DNA of 64,000 nt from Owenia fusiformis (GCA_903813345.2 CAIIXF020000002.1:6251772-6315771), one strand, 5' to 3'; shown: positions 60,801 through 61,228, numbered from the stretch's first letter. A program made the numbers and translations. Notes: a model not told the origin generated them from the letters alone.

Positions 60801-61228
60801 GGTGATTTATAAACACCTTTTAATGTTTACATCTCAGAATGGGAATACCTCAGAATGTTAACACCTTAAAATGTGAACAATCTATAAGTTAACACTTTGG
60901 AATATGATCAACTAAATATGTTAACATTTTGGAAAAGTATGAAAAAAGTTCTATATAGTGTTCACATCACCACATTTCAGTAAATGAGAAATTCTCCGAA
61001 CATACCTATTATCGGGAGATGGTATTGGATGAGTATATCCATCCCCTAAACTATTCAGACTGGTGGCGTCCCGGGGCCCAGGGGGGACGGGGTAGTTCCC
61101 AGTGACATCTGGCCTTTGTACAGGAAGACTAGTGGCTTTGGGGACTGTCCTGGGGAAGCCTGCTGGGTGGGGCGGTGTGGCAGGGGGGCGAGTAGTTGGA
61201 GGTGGCGGCCTGTTTGAATCTGGGGGCA
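1..61228 (-). CDS. Ten-m: Teneurin (Ten-m/Odz) gene, 27 exons in window, both ends cut
   Basis: Type II transmembrane adhesion receptor of neurons and other tissues; known family members bind latrophilins and other teneurins across cell contacts. Exons joined on the minus strand give one uninterrupted frame, and every donor/acceptor phase was checked by hand. Domain order is proline-rich cytoplasmic part, one TM helix, furin-like site, eight EGF repeats, Cys-rich segment, transthyretin-like domain, FN-plug, NHL propeller, YD shell with RHS core, and ABD plus Tox-GHH/TCAP. About 2,548 codons are visible, against roughly 2,500-2,800 residues for whole family members, so only the N-terminal cytoplasmic start and a few C-terminal residues are missing. 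I see no frameshift or internal stop. The introns carry many transposons, including a whole retrotransposon in the intron before the TM exon. Confidence 0.97.
1143..2766 (-). CDS. Ten-m: Teneurin exon w26: large YD/RHS-core exon
   Basis: The largest exon (541 codons). It begins [20 protein letters not shown], upstream of the first Met of the visible open frame, so the true exon start is the acceptor at 2767-2768. Many YD repeats lead to the RHS-associated core ([29 protein letters not shown], then [12 protein letters not shown]), encoded around 1260-1480. This core plugs and threads the barrel. The exon ends [19 protein letters not shown]; the frame's continuation to 1132 is intron. Confidence 0.97.
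3172..3477 (-). CDS. Ten-m: Teneurin exon w25: YD shell
   Basis: A phase 0-0 exon of 102 codons: [20 protein letters not shown], then [25 protein letters not shown] and [12 protein letters not shown]. There are four YD-type motifs (Y-D/N-x-x-G-x-x). The acceptor lies directly before GTG AAT GGA. Confidence 0.95.
3478..5303 (-). other. Teneurin intron, 1.8 kb, between exons w24 and w25
   Basis: Contains the GTGAGG-type minisatellite. There are also small local duplications, CATGAACCTTAAACATGAAC near 3850-3945 and GCACAACCA near 3760-3830. No gene seen. Confidence 0.85.
5037..5240. repeat. Minisatellite, about 20-22-bp unit CCTCACCCCTATAGGCTTTTG
   Basis: About ten units with TATAGG/TATATA variants. 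On the teneurin strand each unit reads GGGGTGAGGC and so resembles a 5' splice site. It lies about 65 bp downstream of the exon w24 donor. The plus-strand ORF over it is repeat translation only. Confidence 0.88.
5304..5614 (-). CDS. Ten-m: Teneurin exon w24: YD shell
   Basis: Encodes [20 protein letters not shown], then [20 protein letters not shown] and [19 protein letters not shown], ending KRLL. The R-x-E-W-R-x-Y-x-R segment matches the teneurin block before the central YD repeats. Just beyond its donor lies a GTGAGG-rich minisatellite (about 5037-5240). Confidence 0.95.
5615..7440 (-). other. Teneurin intron, 1.8 kb, between exons w23 and w24
   Basis: Contains the mariner-like MITE at 6838-7155. 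5650-6660 is AT-rich and I recognise nothing in it. Confidence 0.85.
6838..7155. mobile_element. Mariner-like MITE with triplicated left part
   Basis: Starts TA-CAGGGTGACCC and ends GTGTCACCCTG-TA. The left part is repeated about three times in units of about 70 bp (about 6816-7036), each with ATTACAGGGTG and CCTATACTTTCAGAA. The ends resemble those of the element at 39452-40444. Confidence 0.65.
7441..7623 (-). CDS. Ten-m: Teneurin exon w23: YD shell
   Basis: Encodes [20 protein letters not shown], then a V/T/S-rich strand and NGNMLSLLH. The motif F-x-Y-x-Y-D-x-x-G-R-L is a classic YD repeat. A minus-strand ORF covering this region in another frame is a shadow and should be ignored. Confidence 0.95.
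7839..8083 (-). CDS. Ten-m: Teneurin exon w22: YD shell, N-terminal part
   Basis: Encodes [20 protein letters not shown], then [20 protein letters not shown]. These are beta strands of the YD barrel. The first base completes the Arg codon of exon w21, and the last G joins GT of exon w23 to make Gly. The donor is followed by a long T tract (minus strand: A-rich). Confidence 0.94.
8466..8815 (-). CDS. Ten-m: Teneurin exon w21: last NHL blade and YD-shell entry
   Basis: Encodes the last propeller strands ([20 protein letters not shown], and [14 protein letters not shown]), with the Cys-rich C-D-C-x-N-P-E-C-x-C loop. It then runs into the shell start, [20 protein letters not shown]. The D-x-G-N-x-R-I-x-x-V and Y-x-F-N-x-x-G-x-H motifs mark the NHL/YD boundary. 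Confidence 0.95.
9228..9518 (-). CDS. Ten-m: Teneurin exon w20: NHL propeller
   Basis: Encodes [20 protein letters not shown], then [20 protein letters not shown] and [20 protein letters not shown]. This is nearly two blades, with the W-P-T-x-L-A-x-N-P, A-G-R-P and P-x-x-I-A-x-S motifs of teneurins. Phase 0 on both sides, 97 codons. Confidence 0.96.
9874..10031 (-). CDS. Ten-m: Teneurin exon w19: NHL propeller
   Basis: Encodes [20 protein letters not shown], then [19 protein letters not shown]. This has the teneurin blade signature (G-I-A-x-x-K-x-G-x-I-Y-F-x-D, x-I-R-x-I). Ends in phase 0 at FDE. Confidence 0.95.
10202..10437 (-). CDS. Ten-m: Teneurin exon w18: NHL propeller
   Basis: Encodes [20 protein letters not shown], then [20 protein letters not shown] and LLNYPKG. 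The motif C-G-D-G-G-P-A is conserved in teneurin NHL blades. Two cysteines flank the inserted loop. The final G joins GA of the next exon to make Gly. Confidence 0.95.
11404..11608. mobile_element. piggyBac-like MITE
   Basis: TTAA at both edges (11400-11403 and 11609-11612) with CTCTTTGAC/GTCAAAGAG inverted ends. TTAA target duplication is the piggyBac hallmark. 205 bp, no coding capacity. Confidence 0.7.
11918..12008 (+). repeat. Dispersed repeat B, copy 1
   Basis: About 90 bp containing TTGATCATCGAGAG and GTGGCTATGAAATGTATATC. It matches the reverse complement of 19031-19123 closely. Confidence 0.8.
12334..12514 (-). CDS. Ten-m: Teneurin exon w17: NHL propeller, first blade
   Basis: Encodes [18 protein letters not shown], then [20 protein letters not shown] and NFIRKI. 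This is a canonical NHL repeat (G-x-x-A, P-x-x-x-A, G-S-x-Y-x-x-D, x-I-R-x-I). The propeller is the main trans-adhesion surface in teneurins. It follows the intron that carries a MITE-interrupted tandem repeat. Confidence 0.94.
12640..12824 (-). repeat. Dispersed repeat A, tandem copies left of the MITE
   Basis: Contains TTTGAATGAAGTGTCTGATT, CAATTTAGAGTATAGACTAC and ATTCCTTGCTAATTCC. It continues to the right of the inserted MITE (13218-13455). Confidence 0.85.
12825..13217. mobile_element. 393-bp MITE with 26-bp perfect inverted ends
   Basis: Starts AAAGGACGATTCTCGGTTTG, and the exact reverse complement ends it. Inside are two diverged direct repeats of about 185 bp (shared block ATTACCCAAATTAAA and the motif GAAGCAGGGATAA). 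It interrupts a tandem array of the dispersed repeat family. Confidence 0.85.
13218..13455 (-). repeat. Dispersed repeat A, tandem copies right of the MITE
   Basis: Two units of about 135 bp, each with TGAATTTCTTGCATTTCTAT, CAATTTAGAGTGTCAACT and TTTATTCCTTGCTAAT. Confidence 0.85.
13481..13552 (-). CDS. Ten-m: Teneurin exon w16: 72-bp exon, ILHKGDG motif
   Basis: A very short exon, too short to stand out as an open frame. It encodes [20 protein letters not shown], matching the teneurin I-L-H-K-G-x-G motif. It is supported by a clean acceptor (TACTTGTAG) and donor (GCAG then GTAAC) and by phase agreement on both sides. Confidence 0.93.
13843..13983 (-). CDS. Ten-m: Teneurin exon w15: FN-plug to NHL junction
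   Basis: Encodes [20 protein letters not shown], then the conserved D-x-x-x-S-x-x-G-G-W-x-x-D-x-H-H motif (here [19 protein letters not shown]). This is a hallmark segment of teneurins just before the NHL propeller. It ends QEG, with Gly split across the intron. Confidence 0.94.
14232..14499 (-). CDS. Ten-m: Teneurin exon w14: FN-plug
   Basis: Encodes [20 protein letters not shown], then [20 protein letters not shown], then [20 protein letters not shown]. These match the teneurin blocks L-x-Y-x-S, L-T-x-x-x-I-P and the D-Y-F-x-W-D-x-x-x-x-x-G-Q-x-V type motif. Donor AGAG then GTTTG. Confidence 0.93.
14766..15045 (-). CDS. Ten-m: Teneurin exon w13: end of transthyretin-like domain, start of FN-plug
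   Basis: Encodes [20 protein letters not shown], matching the conserved F-D-L-x-x-N-G-G block, then a beta-rich segment ending near [20 protein letters not shown] and STIIPESQ. This leads into the fibronectin-like plug that closes the bottom of the YD shell in solved teneurin structures. Phase 0 at the donor. Confidence 0.93.
15210..15329 (-). CDS. Ten-m: Teneurin exon w12: transthyretin-like domain, part 1
   Basis: Encodes [20 protein letters not shown], then [19 protein letters not shown]. This is the carboxypeptidase-regulatory/transthyretin-like fold of teneurins (V-x-x-x-D-G-x-P-L-x-x-V-x-V). The CT ending joins G of the next exon to make Leu. Confidence 0.93.
15457..15664 (-). CDS. Ten-m: Teneurin exon w11: Cys-rich domain
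   Basis: Opens with [20 protein letters not shown], the conserved teneurin D-C-x-D-P-D-C-C motif, then the S-P-D-P motif and a helical segment. Its acceptor (TTTTCCCAG then ATCACATGG) and first 20 exon bases are the seed of a 28-bp minisatellite in the intron just upstream. The chosen acceptor, the one nearest the coding body, is the only one that keeps the frame. Confidence 0.93.
15661..15910. repeat. 28-bp minisatellite made from the exon w11 splice acceptor
   Basis: Nine units, consensus on the minus strand ATCACATGGTTGATTGTTAT followed by TTTCCCAG. Each unit repeats the real acceptor AG plus the first 20 bases of exon w11. The third unit is 26 bp; a few units have single-base changes. 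Confidence 0.93.
15975..16674. mobile_element. 700-bp hAT MITE with perfect TSD
   Basis: Flanked by GTTTAAAT at 15967-15974 and 16675-16682. The ends are TAGGGATGGGACGG and CCGTCCCACCCCTA (one mismatch). The ends are enriched in CGGTTCGGTT and CCGATCCGAA motifs. No transposase is visible, so it is non-autonomous. It sits in the intron between teneurin exons w10 and w11. Confidence 0.92.
16876..17022 (-). CDS. Ten-m: Teneurin exon w10: EGF-like repeat 8 and start of Cys-rich segment
   Basis: EGF8 reads [20 protein letters not shown] then [11 protein letters not shown], with the longer middle loop typical of teneurin EGF8. It continues to [13 protein letters not shown], an acidic Ca-binding-like stretch. 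The final G pairs with AT of the next exon to make Asp. Confidence 0.95.
17028..17240. repeat. Direct repeat pair, about 55 bp each
   Basis: ATATAGAAATTCCTCAATAA occurs at about 17029 and about 17180 with matching downstream sequence. Intron between exons w9 and w10. Confidence 0.75.
17463..17520. repeat. Hairpin: inverted repeat of about 24 bp
   Basis: ATTACCCAGAATTCATAGCT then GAACC, inverted after about 10 bases as GGTTCATATATGAATTCTGG then GTAAT. It lies 37 bp left of (downstream of) exon w9. Confidence 0.85.
17558..17740 (-). CDS. Ten-m: Teneurin exon w9: EGF-like repeats 6 and 7
   Basis: EGF6 ([20 protein letters not shown]) and EGF7 ([20 protein letters not shown]) each have six cysteines and the usual GW.G..C ending. 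The acceptor is CACTTTTCAG and the donor CCCTCG then GTAAC. Both split codons match the neighbouring exons. Confidence 0.95.
17879..18058. repeat. Direct repeat pair, about 48 bp each
   Basis: GGTCACTAGGGTAAGACACC then AGAGTTCAAGTATA occurs at about 17879 and 18002, followed by ATTGTGCATTATAT. Confidence 0.8.
18262..18471 (-). CDS. Ten-m: Teneurin exon w8: EGF-like repeats 4 and 5
   Basis: EGF4 ([20 protein letters not shown]) is complete. EGF5 ([20 protein letters not shown]) again lacks its third cysteine, which is Phe here. This leaves the second odd cysteine expected for covalent teneurin dimers. Donor GAGACCG then GTAAGT. Confidence 0.95.
18550..18715. repeat. Degenerate tandem repeat GGGAATTTTTGACAATTTCC
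   Basis: Four to five units of about 40 bp, each with TTTTTGACA(A/G)TTTCCTT and ATGAAGG. In the intron after exon w8. Confidence 0.75.
19031..19123 (-). repeat. Dispersed repeat B, copy 2
   Basis: Inverted counterpart of 11918-12008 (GATATACATTTCATAGCCAC then TTTAAATTTTCACTC). The two copies sit in different teneurin introns. Confidence 0.8.
19738..19960. repeat. 22-bp tandem repeat ATGCATTGAAAGTTTCAAGTTA
   Basis: About ten units with drift toward the right end. It is preceded (19600-19735) by looser copies of CATGCACTGAACATTCC. In the intron between exons w7 and w8. Confidence 0.88.
20457..20539. repeat. 83-bp palindromic MITE-like element
   Basis: Ends TTCACACCACGGCGCTTT and AAAGCGCCGTTAGTGTGAA; the interior GCTTTAAAG/GCAAAG parts also pair. 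The TTCACAC...GTGTGAA ends resemble those of some DNA-transposon MITEs. Confidence 0.7.
20579..20773 (-). CDS. Ten-m: Teneurin exon w7: EGF-like repeats 2 and 3
   Basis: EGF2 reads [18 protein letters not shown] then TGWKGKEC. It has five cysteines because the usual third one is replaced by Phe. EGF3 ([19 protein letters not shown]) has all six. In known teneurins the unpaired Cys of EGF2 makes an intermolecular disulfide, so this exon keeps the dimerisation feature. A short palindrome (20457-20539) lies 39 bp downstream of its donor. Confidence 0.95.
20838..20900. repeat. 20-bp tandem repeat GTTCACAAGAAGTGTGACAA
   Basis: Three near-identical units between exons w6 and w7. Confidence 0.85.
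21064..21168 (-). CDS. Ten-m: Teneurin exon w6: EGF-like repeat 1
   Basis: A 105-bp exon encoding one six-cysteine EGF repeat, [20 protein letters not shown] followed by GHTGWDC. Tenascin-type EGF repeats are short like this. The donor is CAGA then GTAAG. A minus-strand ORF overlapping this exon in another frame is a shadow. Confidence 0.94.
21485..21644. mobile_element. pogo-like MITE, copy 1
   Basis: TA-flanked, with inverted ends CAGTAAAACTGGTATA and TAGACAGGTTTTACTG. 160 bp, in the intron between exons w5 and w6. No coding capacity. Confidence 0.7.
21732..21867 (-). CDS. Ten-m: Teneurin exon w5: conserved pre-EGF segment
   Basis: Encodes [20 protein letters not shown], then [20 protein letters not shown]. 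This matches the teneurin motif (F-x-E-Y, then W-x-x-x-x-Y-N-D-G) that comes just before EGF1. The last base G joins AC of exon w6 to make Asp. Confidence 0.93.
22147..22433 (-). CDS. Ten-m: Teneurin exon w4: linker with furin-like site
   Basis: Encodes the conserved teneurin block [20 protein letters not shown], followed by [10 protein letters not shown] and [12 protein letters not shown], then [15 protein letters not shown] fits the furin consensus R-x-K/R-R; some teneurins are shed by furin between the membrane and the EGF repeats. Ends in phase 0. Confidence 0.95.
22602..22770 (+). repeat. Dispersed repeat A copy
   Basis: AATGGAATTAGCAAGGAATA, TTAACACTCTAAATTGTATA, ending CATGAGCAGACGG. 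The plus ORF across it is repeat translation. Confidence 0.85.
23304..23408 (+). repeat. Dispersed repeat A copy (partial)
   Basis: GAGTGGAATCAGCAAGGACT, GGCATGTAGTTAACACTC; right part lost. Confidence 0.8.
24013..24173 (+). repeat. Dispersed repeat A copy
   Basis: GTGGTCATGTTTTGAAATAG, GAGTGGAATCAGCAAGGAAT, ATTCAAATTTTAGAGAGAAA. A nearly full copy. Confidence 0.87.
24990..25560. repeat. Degenerate array of about 40-bp units resembling the exon w3 donor
   Basis: Minus-strand units look like CCCTCTAGGTGTGTAAATAC then CATATCTTAT, next to the real donor CTCTAG-GTATGT. I count about eight to ten diverged units. The left edge is fuzzy. Confidence 0.65.
25563..25670 (-). CDS. Ten-m: Teneurin exon w3: extracellular juxtamembrane exon
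   Basis: A 108-bp exon encoding the first extracellular residues ([20 protein letters not shown], then NETRPPPG), with one possible N-glycosylation site (NET). Its donor (CTCTAG then GTATGT) is followed in the intron by an array of sequences that look like this same donor. The phase joins exon w2 (G+CT = Ala) and exon w4 (G+CG = Ala). Confidence 0.88.
25788..26118. repeat. Tandem repeat of 15/30-bp units (TATGATATATGGTAA)
   Basis: About 20 units of 15 bp alternating between GGTGCATATGATATA and GGTAAATATGATATA. The period is a multiple of three and the unit lacks minus-strand stops, so all three minus frames stay open as Tyr/Ile/His-rich strings. These are not genes. Confidence 0.92.
28096..28205. 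repeat. Two direct copies of about 55 bp with GAGCAGACGTAATCT
   Basis: Both copies read ATGAGCAGACGTAATCT, then CATGA.CCACCACAAAG. The GAGCAGACG block also ends several dispersed-repeat copies. Confidence 0.8.
28503..28665. repeat. Two direct copies of about 75 bp
   Basis: Copies at about 28503-28577 and 28592-28665 share GAGTACAT.AAGAA, CATGTCAAACTG and GAAAACTTTTAGG. Confidence 0.8.
29062..29202 (-). repeat. Dispersed repeat A copy
   Basis: CTAAAATTTGAATAAACTGT, CAATTTAGGGTGTTAACT, TTATTCCTTGCTGATTCCAC. Confidence 0.85.
29555..30237. repeat. Satellite-like tandem repeat, about 170-bp unit, four copies
   Basis: Units begin near TATAAGTGAGAAACATCCCC (about 29560, 29740, 29908, 30072) and share CACTATGCATTTCACA and GGTGCCTATATCAAAT. 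The inner three copies are more alike than the first. Unit length varies with a C run. Confidence 0.88.
30848..31009. mobile_element. pogo-like MITE, copy 2
   Basis: CAGCAAAACCTGTATATCTG start and a degenerate AAGTTTAACTG end, with GAACACCTCT motifs inside. Same family as 43003-43177. Confidence 0.6.
31770..32035. repeat. Degenerate tandem repeat with CCTTTGGAAAG motif
   Basis: Six diverged units at about 40-55-bp spacing (CCATTGGAAAGGC, CCTTTGGAAAGTC, CCCTTGGAAAGCC). The 71-codon minus ORF over it is not convincing as a gene. Confidence 0.55.
32623..32780 (-). repeat. Dispersed repeat A copy
   Basis: TTTCTTGCATTTCTATACAA, GTTAACTACATGCCTGTTTA, CTCTTTTCCATGCTATTTTG. The 152-codon minus ORF here runs through the repeat and is not a gene. 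Confidence 0.87.
33737..33874 (-). repeat. Dispersed repeat A copy (degenerate)
   Basis: AATTTGAATGAAGGTTCC and CATGCATTTCTATACAATTT are clear; the rest is drifted. It lies just downstream of exon w2. Confidence 0.65.
33921..34141 (-). CDS. Ten-m: Teneurin exon w2: transmembrane exon
   Basis: Starts [20 protein letters not shown], then a His/Ser-rich linker, then a basic patch [10 protein letters not shown], then a single hydrophobic helix of about 20 residues ([20 protein letters not shown]). Basic residues on the N-terminal side fit the type II topology (N-in, C-out) known for teneurins. Conserved features are the QF..G opening and the Cys-x-W-K-C next to the membrane. It is flanked by the two longest introns in the window. 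Confidence 0.95.
34746..34870. repeat. Short tandem repeat with CTCCTGCAAAATCTCCCTCT
   Basis: About four to five units of about 30 bp. A short plus-strand ORF crosses it but is repeat translation. Confidence 0.8.
38492..38646 (-). repeat. Dispersed repeat A copy
   Basis: TCTCTAAAATTTGAATGAAG, GTGTTAACTACATCCCTGTT, CTTGCTAATTCCACTCTTTT. A nearly full copy. Confidence 0.87.
39452..40444. mobile_element. Palindromic mariner-like relic (two inverted transposon ends)
   Basis: Ends CAGGGTGACCGGAAAAAAAG and its exact inverse, flanked by TA on each side, as in Tc1/mariner. The arms are about 385 bp each and clearly similar (roughly 39452-39835 and 40060-40444). Both encode the same transposase tail in opposite directions: the right arm (+) gives [13 protein letters not shown] and the left arm (-) gives [18 protein letters not shown]. 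The centre has minus-strand transposase-like scraps ([10 protein letters not shown]). Stops and frame breaks are present, so it is not autonomous. Confidence 0.88.
40084..40284 (+). pseudogene. Mariner-type transposase C-terminal fragment (right arm)
   Basis: The 66-codon frame contains [20 protein letters not shown] and [10 protein letters not shown], and ends LEHVM. This matches the end of mariner-type transposases, just after the third catalytic Asp. The left arm holds a diverged copy on the minus strand, mainly within 39660-39830. Confidence 0.85.
40882..41031 (+). repeat. Dispersed repeat A copy
   Basis: TTAAAATGCAAAATAGAGTA, GGCATGTAGTTTACACTC, GCAAGAAAATCAGACAGTTC. Confidence 0.87.
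41890..42031 (+). repeat. Dispersed repeat A copy (internal deletion)
   Basis: GTGGCCATGTTTTGAAATGC and AAATTATACCGAAATGCAAG; the GGCATGTAG part is missing. Confidence 0.75.
42150..42255 (-). repeat. Dispersed repeat A copy (partial)
   Basis: TACAATTTAGAGTGTTAATT and TTATTTCCATGCTAATTCC. Confidence 0.8.
42532..42699 (+). repeat. Dispersed repeat A copy
   Basis: TGAAATCAGCAAGGAATAAA, GGGCATGTAGTTCACACTC, ending GCATGAGCAGACGG. Confidence 0.87.
43003..43177. mobile_element. pogo-like MITE, copy 3
   Basis: TA-flanked. CAGTAAAACCTGTTTTAGCG start and inverted GTTCACTATATGCAGGTTTACTG end; inner GAACACCTCTCTCTAGTG. The cleanest copy. Confidence 0.75.
43358..43521 (-). repeat. Dispersed repeat A copy, full with CCGTCTGCTCATG end
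   Basis: Starts CCGTCTGCTCATGCCAATTT and ends near CATTTCAAAACATTATCACA. It shows both ends of the family. Confidence 0.87.
44104..44270 (+). repeat. Dispersed repeat A copy
   Basis: AGTGGAAAAGAGTGGAATTA, GCAAGGAATAAAGTAAACAG, GCATGTAGTTAACACTCTAA. Close to consensus. Confidence 0.88.
45028..45178 (-). repeat. Dispersed repeat A copy
   Basis: TTGAATGAAGTGTTTAATTT, TTTAGAGTGTTGACTACATG, ATTTCACTCTTTTCCAGTCT. Confidence 0.87.
45500..45612 (+). repeat. Dispersed repeat A copy (partial)
   Basis: GTGGAATAAGCAAGGAATAA, AGGCATGTAGTTAATGCTC. Confidence 0.83.
46190..46345 (-). repeat. Dispersed repeat A copy (degenerate)
   Basis: TTTGAATTAAGTGTCTGATT and TTCATGTTTTAAACATGACC are recognisable. Confidence 0.65.
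46471..46625 (+). repeat. Dispersed repeat A copy (diverged)
   Basis: GTGGTCACTTTTTAAAATCC, CATTCAAATTTTTGAGAGAA. Confidence 0.75.
47574..47639. repeat. Hairpin with perfect 16-bp arms
   Basis: GTCTTGCTTCAAGATC (47574-47589) is inverted at 47624-47639, with a 34-base loop. Confidence 0.85.
47816..47965. repeat. 22-bp tandem repeat TTATGAAGCCTTTTTTCATA
   Basis: About seven units of alternating GAAGCCTTTTTTCATATTAT. No coding role seen. Confidence 0.85.
49290..49472. mobile_element. pogo-like MITE, copy 4
   Basis: CATAAAACCTGTATATAGTG start, with repeated GTGTTCACTA motifs and an inverted GACATGTTTTACTC end. More diverged than copy 3. Confidence 0.6.
50778..50781. repeat. Target site duplication TAAC (left)
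   Basis: TAAC directly abuts the LTR here and again at 58638-58641. A 4-bp duplication is within the range for Ty3/gypsy integration and fixes both ends of the element. Confidence 0.85.
50782..51290 (-). repeat. 3' LTR of the gypsy element
   Basis: 509 bp, apparently identical to 58129-58637. On the element strand two overlapping AATAAA signals lie near 50842-50851, suitable for 3' end formation. A purine-rich tract sits directly upstream (51291-51303). Confidence 0.96.
51291..51306 (-). promoter_or_regulatory. Polypurine tract of the gypsy element
   Basis: The element strand reads TTTGGAGGAGAAGCAAA just before the TGTGACGG start of the 3' LTR. It is purine-rich except for one C and the leading Ts. 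It is in the exact place expected for the plus-strand primer. Confidence 0.8.
51307..53324 (-). other. Non-coding 3' region of the gypsy element
   Basis: About 2 kb between the pol stop and the polypurine tract, with no substantial ORF on the element strand. It is AT-rich. It includes a 16-base copy of the LTR edge (ATGAAAATCACTCCGT at 51328-51343) and a short tandem pair with CGTTGATGTCATCGCC near 51430-51466. I recognise no env remnant. Confidence 0.7.
53325..57173 (-). CDS. pol: Pol of the gypsy element: protease, RT, RNase H, integrase, chromodomain
   Basis: The frame is open from the codon after the gag TGA (57173) to TAA at 53325-53327. The usual ORF call at 57104 begins on GTG and is not a real start. 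Counting from 57104: aspartic protease DTGA at 43-46, RT YCDD at 379-382, RNase H acidic residues near D527, E570, D595 and D637, integrase zinc finger H814/H821/C851/C854, catalytic D882, D941 and E977. A C-terminal chromodomain (about 1200-1245) contains [18 protein letters not shown]. It is followed by a basic tail. No internal stop. It makes cDNA and integrates it. Confidence 0.96.
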   Translation of the reverse strand, partial: GLAPVPHRDGHLETKVDNQKFKQVKSDSGKVAIPAVQSVKVNLQRSVSNIIIHTNIVDNNIKALVDTGAEQSCMRLALYEKLNLHKKCPISPTNIELYGAGGETHKLEVLGVANVPLKFEEFEYVQPMHILKSANHDVILGEDFFSQSQALIDFTQKVVILQRGDPIKHSTYTTNEPRLTACVNNVATGSEVQTSGINLEKCKLPEGEKAELITFIDKNKDVFSQNMNELGCANSTYEHVIRTKSDKPVQQRFYRYSQEQKNEIDKQCDQMLEYGIIEHSVSEYASPVVLVKKKSNEYRLAIDYRRLNKNTEAIHYPLPQLNDIIDCIAHSKATIFSVLDMHSGFWQLPLSESSKHKTAFVTHKGKFQFNRMPFGLKNAPMSFQRVMNDVLKGLTWDFVLVYCDDIIVFSKDMKEHLNHLDQVFTRLRKANLKLKPSKCKLALEKVVYLGFVFTKEGITVDNEKIKAILSYPQPTNVTEVRAYLGLCNFYRRFVKGFSNIVAPLNNLMRKNVEFVWDEQCENAFQESKIMLTTEPVLVYPDLQKPFIISCDASGTAIGYILGQIDEQGRERAVSYGGRSLSTGERKWSITERECLALIEAINEYHIYIANAHFIVYTDHISLKYLQSIKDHTGRLGRWSIKLQAYDFTIEFRCGKSNSNADALSRRPYEVNECKQMCQQTTTIQTEDSGITQDNCTDEWVAYSIPSPTTMQTGNIGSEGQNVKCPISESKQQTGMCSDLSALSSICEITQSSNEVFQNKQRQDPQLQMYIKYLEQDELPDKENLARKVILESQDFLIKDGILYHMYYPRGKGHKSDRVVIQLAIPQQLREDVLQCYHDSLMGGHQGQDRTYNTIRYKYYWPKMYSDIEKYVKSCEICQQSKRYHGQRAPLQPLPTGSLFSRVHMDILGPIHKVNGFQYILLIVDSFSKWPEAVALKSIEATEVARVLFTEFICRYGSMKTLITDRGQNFMSKVIQELCRMFGIEHRATSSYHPETNSSCERMNSTINQAFRCFVDKQQSNWPQLLPGILASYRFSPATESTGYSPYYLLYGKEPLMPLDTMVPVSMGQSTVTDRLQDIQTNLEVARDIAKENQEAAKIKTKTQHDKKAKLPQFKVGDRVWLHVPKTPTGLTPKHCRKYHGPYYIVRANANMTYKLIRCSDDRLLRSLVHANRLKPYVDPETRPTNIPRVQQGQVLQDDNHIDQGSSSISDSSSESDQQPPQVQEVERLLACGKHNGKKCYKVKWRNEKKSTWEYEENIPRNLIREYHITKTNTGKVRKRKTR
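57153..57177 (-). promoter_or_regulatory. Gag-pol junction: in-frame UGA inside a 7-bp inverted repeat
   Basis: The element strand reads AAA TGA GGA CTC here. ATGAGGA (57177-57171) is the exact reverse complement of TCCTCAT (57159-57153), with an 11-base loop, so the stop lies within a potential stem. A weak loop contact with GGGC at 57143-57146 is possible. This layout suggests stop-codon readthrough as the way Pol is made. Seen: frame and repeat. Inferred: function. Confidence 0.65.
57174..58097 (-). CDS. gag: Gag of the gypsy element, two CCHC knuckles
   Basis: 307 codons, ATG at 58095-58097, stop TGA at 57174-57176. Residues about 1-165 resemble a retrotransposon Gag capsid domain (W-L-x-x-I-D, F-x-x-L, W-x-E-L-x-x-A-L). 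Next is a Gln/Asn/Tyr-rich linker with repeated QYQPQ units, then two zinc knuckles, [14 protein letters not shown] and [14 protein letters not shown], both perfect C-x2-C-x4-H-x4-C. The protein packages element RNA into virus-like particles. Its stop codon is in frame with pol. Confidence 0.95.
   Translation of the reverse strand: MDLSILDKFHGKSEENVIIWLNTIDTFANLKNWNQQRKCSLIPLLVKGEAAKYFEQLEENTKNDWEELTEALKERFPPKQSERWELLDKLDTLKQNDMSVDEFHSKLMYYTSRLKKDAEDVKELFVQGLNTSTKNFVRLKEPENLEQAVKFARIHSNMPQDSAPEMLAASIKILTDKVDKLSVAAVTVDAMGQRYANNNQFPVQQSAQRQQNQYQPQNQYQPQKQYQPQNPFQQQNQFPGNQQFTQQQKRYPQHDQQFMQQNSSSRNQCERCGKSNHLSLNCYARFKQCFQCGRGGHYSYMCRNVAK
58108..58125 (-). promoter_or_regulatory. Probable primer-binding site of the gypsy element
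   Basis: Three bases inside the 5' LTR the element strand reads TGGTGGAGCTGCCTGAGG. Starting with TGG fits pairing to the CCA end of a tRNA. I could not name the tRNA from memory. Confidence 0.7.
58129..58637 (-). repeat. 5' LTR of the gypsy element
   Basis: A 509-bp direct repeat. Read against the copy at 50782-51290 I saw no mismatch. On the element strand it starts TGTGACGG and ends CGGTCATA. It is followed three bases inward by the primer-binding site. Confidence 0.96.
58638..58641. repeat. Target site duplication TAAC (right)
   Basis: Second copy of the TAAC duplication, matching 50778-50781. Confidence 0.85.
58844..59205. repeat. Long imperfect hairpin nested in the hAT relic
   Basis: The segment starting TCACGCGGTACTAAC near 58846 is matched by its reverse complement ending near 59202. 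The arms share long blocks such as CGTTAATTTGAATTTT and GAAAATCAAGGAT. The centre (59028-59075) is a tight palindrome around GGTCCCCAGCTG. It looks like a foldback MITE inserted in, or formed by, the hAT relic. Confidence 0.75.
59449..59476. repeat. (AAAT)n microsatellite
   Basis: About seven AAAT/ATAA units inside the hAT relic. Confidence 0.9.
59524..59894 (+). pseudogene. hAT transposase C-terminal (dimerisation) fragment, frameshifted
   Basis: Plus-strand reading gives [20 protein letters not shown] followed by AAGN, the conserved hATC core. After a frame change it gives [20 protein letters not shown]. The shift coincides with a near-duplicated ACTGGGCACG at about 59640-59665. Downstream the frame continues into an odd tail with repeated T-P-E-L-P-N-M units and a stop at 59892-59894. 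The upstream catalytic part is absent. Confidence 0.85.
60683..60965. mobile_element. pogo-like MITE, copy 5 (degenerate)
   Basis: Begins TA-CAGCAAAACCTGTCTATG and contains TGTTAACA/AATGTTAACACC motifs. The right end is uncertain (near ATATAGTGTTCACA). It lies 40 bp from exon w1. Confidence 0.45.
61006..61228 (-). CDS. Ten-m: Teneurin exon w1: proline-rich cytoplasmic segment
   Basis: Encodes a stretch rich in Pro, Thr and Ser, with [14 protein letters not shown] and PVPPGP runs and ending near PSPDNR. In teneurins this part of the intracellular domain carries SH3-type ligand sites that link to adaptor proteins. The acceptor (TTCTTCCAG) and donor (AATAG then GTATG) are clear. It begins with two bases of a split codon, so at least one coding exon lies upstream beyond 64000. 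The last two bases (AG) join the G opening exon w2 to make Arg. Confidence 0.88.
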